Below, in pieces: positions 61,209-64,000 of a DNA stretch of 64,000 nucleotides. This stretch comes from Delftia acidovorans (GTDB lineage Bacteria; Pseudomonadota; Gammaproteobacteria; Burkholderiales; Burkholderiaceae_C). Each line of letters starts with the position of its first letter. The first letter of the stretch is position 1. Position numbers and translations under genes: made by a program. The stretch lies in contig JAITUC010000044.1 in NCBI GenBank assembly GCA_031286585.1, positions 1 to 64,000 of the forward strand. Reading direction: 5' to 3'. The notes below the pieces were generated by a model. It was given only the letters and a program-made list of their open reading frames with translations. It did not search any database and was not told the origin of the DNA.

Positions 61209-62090
61209 ATGGATGGGTGCCGTGGTCCAATCTTCGAGCCTGATCTGAAGCCTTCAACGAATGACTGGCTGCAGATGCTGGCTCCAGATGCTCGGCCACC
61301 CATGAAAAAACAGACATCCACCCTGGACAGTGCACCCACACCATACCGTTCTGGAAAGTTCTCGACCGCTGCTGAATCGATAACCGCTGCAGAAGAGCCA
61401 AGCTCCTGTGCTTTGTCATTTTCAGGCGAGCAGGTTTTATTCATCTCGTCATGCGACGAACTGCACGCCCATCTACTCCCACACCTCCAAAGTTGGGGCC
61501 TGGCGATCACCGCCTGCCACCATCCCACGGCCATCCGCCAGGATCGCCTCCAGAAGTTCCAGGTTGTTGTGCTTTGCGGACCGAAAACGTCGTGGAATCC
61601 CAAGGATGAAAACCGTCTGGTGGCAGGAGCCGCAAGCATCATCGAATGCGAGGCTGAACACTCCATCCGACCCAAGGTGATCAACGCCCGCATCATCGAA
61701 GTTTCCTGGCGTTCGCTGCAGGGCGTCTTTGATGCACTGAAACTGGCCGTCCAGCCCCGGCCAGCGGGCAGCAAGCGCATTCCATCGGCTGATGACGCCA
61801 CCTATTTTCAAAAAATCCCGGCAGCCATCAGAACGGCCTTTCTGGAGTCTGCACGTTCTTCGCTGGCGACCATCCAATCCAGCAAGAATCGCAAGGATGT
61901 GCAAAGGGAGCTGCACAATCTTTCCGGCTCTCTGCGATTCTTTGAACTGACTGAGCTGTCAATACGCTGCGCCGAACTGGAAAACGGCATCGACCATGAT
62001 GGACTGGTGCACCACGGGCAATCGCTGCTGGCGCTGGAACTGCAGCTGGTCCAGCTCCTGGAAGAAGTCCAGACCTTGGACGGCAGATAA
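61209..62090 (+). CDS. Hpt-domain protein with degenerate receiver-like domain
   Basis: A 293-residue protein (ATG 61302 possible). Residues ~75-150 look like a receiver domain without its phospho-Asp (VLFISSCDELHAHLLPHLQS; FQVVVLCGPKT). The C-terminal ~100 residues form a helical Hpt domain with the phospho-His in ELHNLSGSLRFF. It is convergent with the LuxR-type regulator and near the hybrid kinase, so it may compete for or relay phosphate. Confidence 0.7.
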   Translation: MDGCRGPIFEPDLKPSTNDWLQMLAPDARPPMKKQTSTLDSAPTPYRSGKFSTAAESITAAEEPSSCALSFSGEQVLFISSCDELHAHLLPHLQSWGLAITACHHPTAIRQDRLQKFQVVVLCGPKTSWNPKDENRLVAGAASIIECEAEHSIRPKVINARIIEVSWRSLQGVFDALKLAVQPRPAGSKRIPSADDATYFQKIPAAIRTAFLESARSSLATIQSSKNRKDVQRELHNLSGSLRFFELTELSIRCAELENGIDHDGLVHHGQSLLALELQLVQLLEEVQTLDGR

Positions 62091-62101
62091 AGAACCGGCC
62101 G

Positions 62102-62797
62102 TCATTGAGATCTCGACGAGGTCACCCATCCACACTCGAGGGCATACTTCATCAGGTCGATGTCTCGTTCAATTCCAAGCTTGTGCATGGCCTTGACCTT
62201 CTGGGTACTGATGGTTTTCTTGCTTCTGTTGAGCTTGGCCGCGATCTCGTCGATACGCAAGCCAGCCGCATAAAGCCTCACCACCTCAGATTCCTTGGGA
62301 CTGAGCACCCCCTGTGATTTTCCTTCGCCAGCCATGGCACCCGCATTCATCTTTTCCAGTCGCTCGGAAATGGCGGGAGAGAAGTATGTGCCTCCTGTGT
62401 AGGCTGCATGGATGGCTGGAACCAGATGCAGCACAGGGTCTGCCTTGCTTACGATGCTGATGTTCGATACCTTGCCCAGCGCCTGCAGGATGGCCGAATT
62501 GTCCAGCATGGTCAGAACCACCAGACCCAGGTTCGGAAATCTTCTGGATATATAGCCAAACAGATTCAAGCCGTCCCCGTATTGGCCCGCTGGCATGGAG
62601 TAGTCCGATACAAGCACATCAAAATCATCCTCATTCAGCTTTTTCACCAGATCGGTTGAATTTGAAACACTGGCCTTCAACAGGATTTCCAGTTCAGAAG
62701 ACAGCTCATGCCTGATTCCGGAGATGATTCCAGGATGATCATCGGCCAGCAATACGGATATCTTCAAATCTTTTCTGTGATTCATATTGGAAAACAT
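62102..62797 (-). CDS. LuxR-type response regulator (BvgA/RcsB-like)
   Basis: A 231-residue regulator (start 62797; 62785 possible). Receiver with VLLADDHPGIISGI (acidic pocket) and phospho-Asp in DVLVSDYSMPAG; C-terminal LuxR helix-turn-helix LSPKESEVVRLYAAGLRIDE and AKLNRSKKTISTQKVKAMHK. It lies 63 bases behind the hybrid kinase on the same strand, so it is very probably its partner. Confidence 0.93.
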   Translation of the reverse strand: MFSNMNHRKDLKISVLLADDHPGIISGIRHELSSELEILLKASVSNSTDLVKKLNEDDFDVLVSDYSMPAGQYGDGLNLFGYISRRFPNLGLVVLTMLDNSAILQALGKVSNISIVSKADPVLHLVPAIHAAYTGGTYFSPAISERLEKMNAGAMAGEGKSQGVLSPKESEVVRLYAAGLRIDEIAAKLNRSKKTISTQKVKAMHKLGIERDIDLMKYALECGWVTSSRSQ

Positions 62798-62860
62798 GAT
62801 TTAGCGCCATCAAAAGAATAAACATGATTGTTCAGTGCGGCATCATTGCACTGCGGCTCA

Positions 62861-64000
62861 TCAGATATCTCTCAGGTTCTCAAGCAGTTCAGTCAGCGCA
62901 TCATCCACGGCGCGGAACTGCCGCACACTGACAAGAGATGACAATCGGTCCATATCTTCCACTCTCTCCTTCAACCCGGCCACTGCAAACGAGCCTTTCA
63001 TGGCGTGAATTTCACGGTGAACCGCCCTCAGATCACCTTGCAGCAGATGTTGCCTCAATGCGGCCGATGAGCTTTCGGTTGCTGAAATCAGCACATCACG
63101 ATAAGGCAATCTACCGGCCTGAACTTCGGCAGCTTCAGCGCCCCCCTTGCCAGACTTTGCTATATTTTTACTGATGAATTCCTTGATGGTTTTCAAGGAG
63201 GCGGGCTTGACAAGAATATCCAAGATGCCGAATTTTGCACATTTGGATTTTTCCTGCTTGCCTGCGTGTGCCGTTATTGCTCCCACAGGAATTCCCGGAT
63301 AATTCTGCTGGATGCGCTGAGCAAGTGCGTAACCGCTCATGCCAGGCATTTGCAGATCCGTAAGAACAAGGTCATAGACATTCTGCGACATCATTTGCAA
63401 GGCGGATTCCCCGCCTTCGGCAGAATCCGCCTCGAAACCGATGATTTTCAGCTGGTCCAGAAGCAGCAGCCTGTTGACCGGGTGATCATCGACTATGAGG
63501 ATCCTCGCGCAACCACCCGCGCCTTCATCGTCTGCAGGCATGGCATCGTCATCGTTCTGCCCCACCGAAGCAGGAACAGGCCGGGCGTGGTAGGCAGGCA
63601 AGGTCAATTCGAACATGCTGCCCTTTCCTGGCACGCTGAAGAACCGGATTTCTCCGCCCATGAGATGCGCCATACGCTGACACAGCGTCAAGCCCAGCCC
63701 CGTACCACCAAATTCCGCTGCTATATCCGAGCCCGCCTGCTTGAATGCGTCAAAGATGAAAGCATGCTGCGAAGGGTGAATGCCTATTCCGGTATCCGAC
63801 ACTTTGATCTTCAGCTCATCTACCCTGTCTGATGCAAATACATCAATCTTGCCAGCCTTGGTGAATTTCAAGGAATTGCTGAGAAGATTGTTCAGGATTT
63901 GTTTTATTCTCTCGCCATCCCCGATATATCCATCCTTCAGAGAATCATCAAGGATCAAGGAAAATCCTATCCCCGCCTCCGCAGCCAGCGGTTTGTAAAT
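62861..64000 (-). CDS. BvgS/EvgS-like hybrid sensor kinase, C-terminal part (5' partial)
   Basis: Open to the right edge of the window on the minus strand. What is visible: HATPase (ILNNLLSNSLKFT N box; SDTGIGIHP G1; GGTGLGLTLC G2), a receiver domain with phospho-Asp in LVLTDLQMPGMSG, and a C-terminal Hpt domain with His in REIHAMKGSFAVAGL. The HATPase-REC-Hpt order is that of BvgS, EvgS and TorS. Sensor and HisKA domains lie outside the window. Partner: the downstream LuxR-type regulator. Confidence 0.93.
   Translation of the reverse strand: MYKPLAAEAGIGFSLILDDSLKDGYIGDGERIKQILNNLLSNSLKFTKAGKIDVFASDRVDELKIKVSDTGIGIHPSQHAFIFDAFKQAGSDIAAEFGGTGLGLTLCQRMAHLMGGEIRFFSVPGKGSMFELTLPAYHARPVPASVGQNDDDAMPADDEGAGGCARILIVDDHPVNRLLLLDQLKIIGFEADSAEGGESALQMMSQNVYDLVLTDLQMPGMSGYALAQRIQQNYPGIPVGAITAHAGKQEKSKCAKFGILDILVKPASLKTIKEFISKNIAKSGKGGAEAAEVQAGRLPYRDVLISATESSSAALRQHLLQGDLRAVHREIHAMKGSFAVAGLKERVEDMDRLSSLVSVRQFRAVDDALTELLENLRDI

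Overview
The window is high-GC DNA with beta-proteobacterial (Burkholderiales, most likely Comamonadaceae such as Delftia, Comamonas or Acidovorax) gene content: a Tct-type periplasmic binding protein beside an acyl-CoA synthetase, an aspartate 4-decarboxylase/AspT pair, a heavy-metal RND system, a molybdenum hydroxylase with cytochrome c, and an H-NS protein with the Burkholderiales GRGKPPAWI ending. The genus is an inference. Islands of clearly lower GC (about 0.5-4 kb, 28-30.4 kb, 32.7-34.3 kb) interrupt this background.

Layout. 1-4.8 kb: the C-terminal end of an Rhs/YD-repeat protein with an HNH-like nuclease tip, its SUFU-type immunity gene, then a graveyard of Rhs fragments alternating with immunity genes (DUF4303, SUKH, two frameshifted ones) and a broken formylglycine-generating-enzyme-like gene. 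4.9-19 kb: metabolic and redox genes (TctC/acyl-CoA synthetase with LysR; NemR/NemA; reductases; SprT-like protease; Ohr; an OmpR-type two-component system; Tat-exported hydrolase; OsmC). 19-27 kb: small genes, an MFS exporter, and a three-gene minus-strand operon that looks like a multi-component alpha-helical pore-forming toxin (XaxA/ClyA-like subunit, large helical subunit, secreted ricin-like lectin subunit). 27-34.3 kb: membrane-anchored Mrr-like nuclease, low-GC genes around a decayed integron integrase with an attC-like site, and a membrane-acting effector candidate followed by two paralogous putative immunity proteins. 34.3-50.7 kb: diiron oxidase-like protein, ParDE-like module, aspT-asdA, DMT exporter with divergent LysR, a czcCBA-like efflux operon led by a His-rich protein, bestrophin. 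50.7-55 kb: two alpha/beta hydrolases, a rearranged isomerase/TetR junction, an acyl-CoA dehydrogenase-like gene. 55-59.4 kb: cytochrome c, molybdopterin and 2Fe-2S subunits of a periplasmic hydroxylase. 60-64 kb: a small membrane protein under a strong LexA box, an H-NS-like silencer, an Hpt protein, a LuxR-type response regulator and the C-terminal half of a BvgS/EvgS-like hybrid kinase.

The most interesting material is the 21.5-26.6 kb toxin operon, the integron relic near 28.7-29.2 kb, the effector with duplicated immunity genes at 32.0-34.3 kb, and a 40-bp motif present on both sides of the two-component system. At least five genes or remnants would be restored by adding one base, often at a homopolymer. 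This uniform direction could reflect genuine decay or deletion errors in the assembly.
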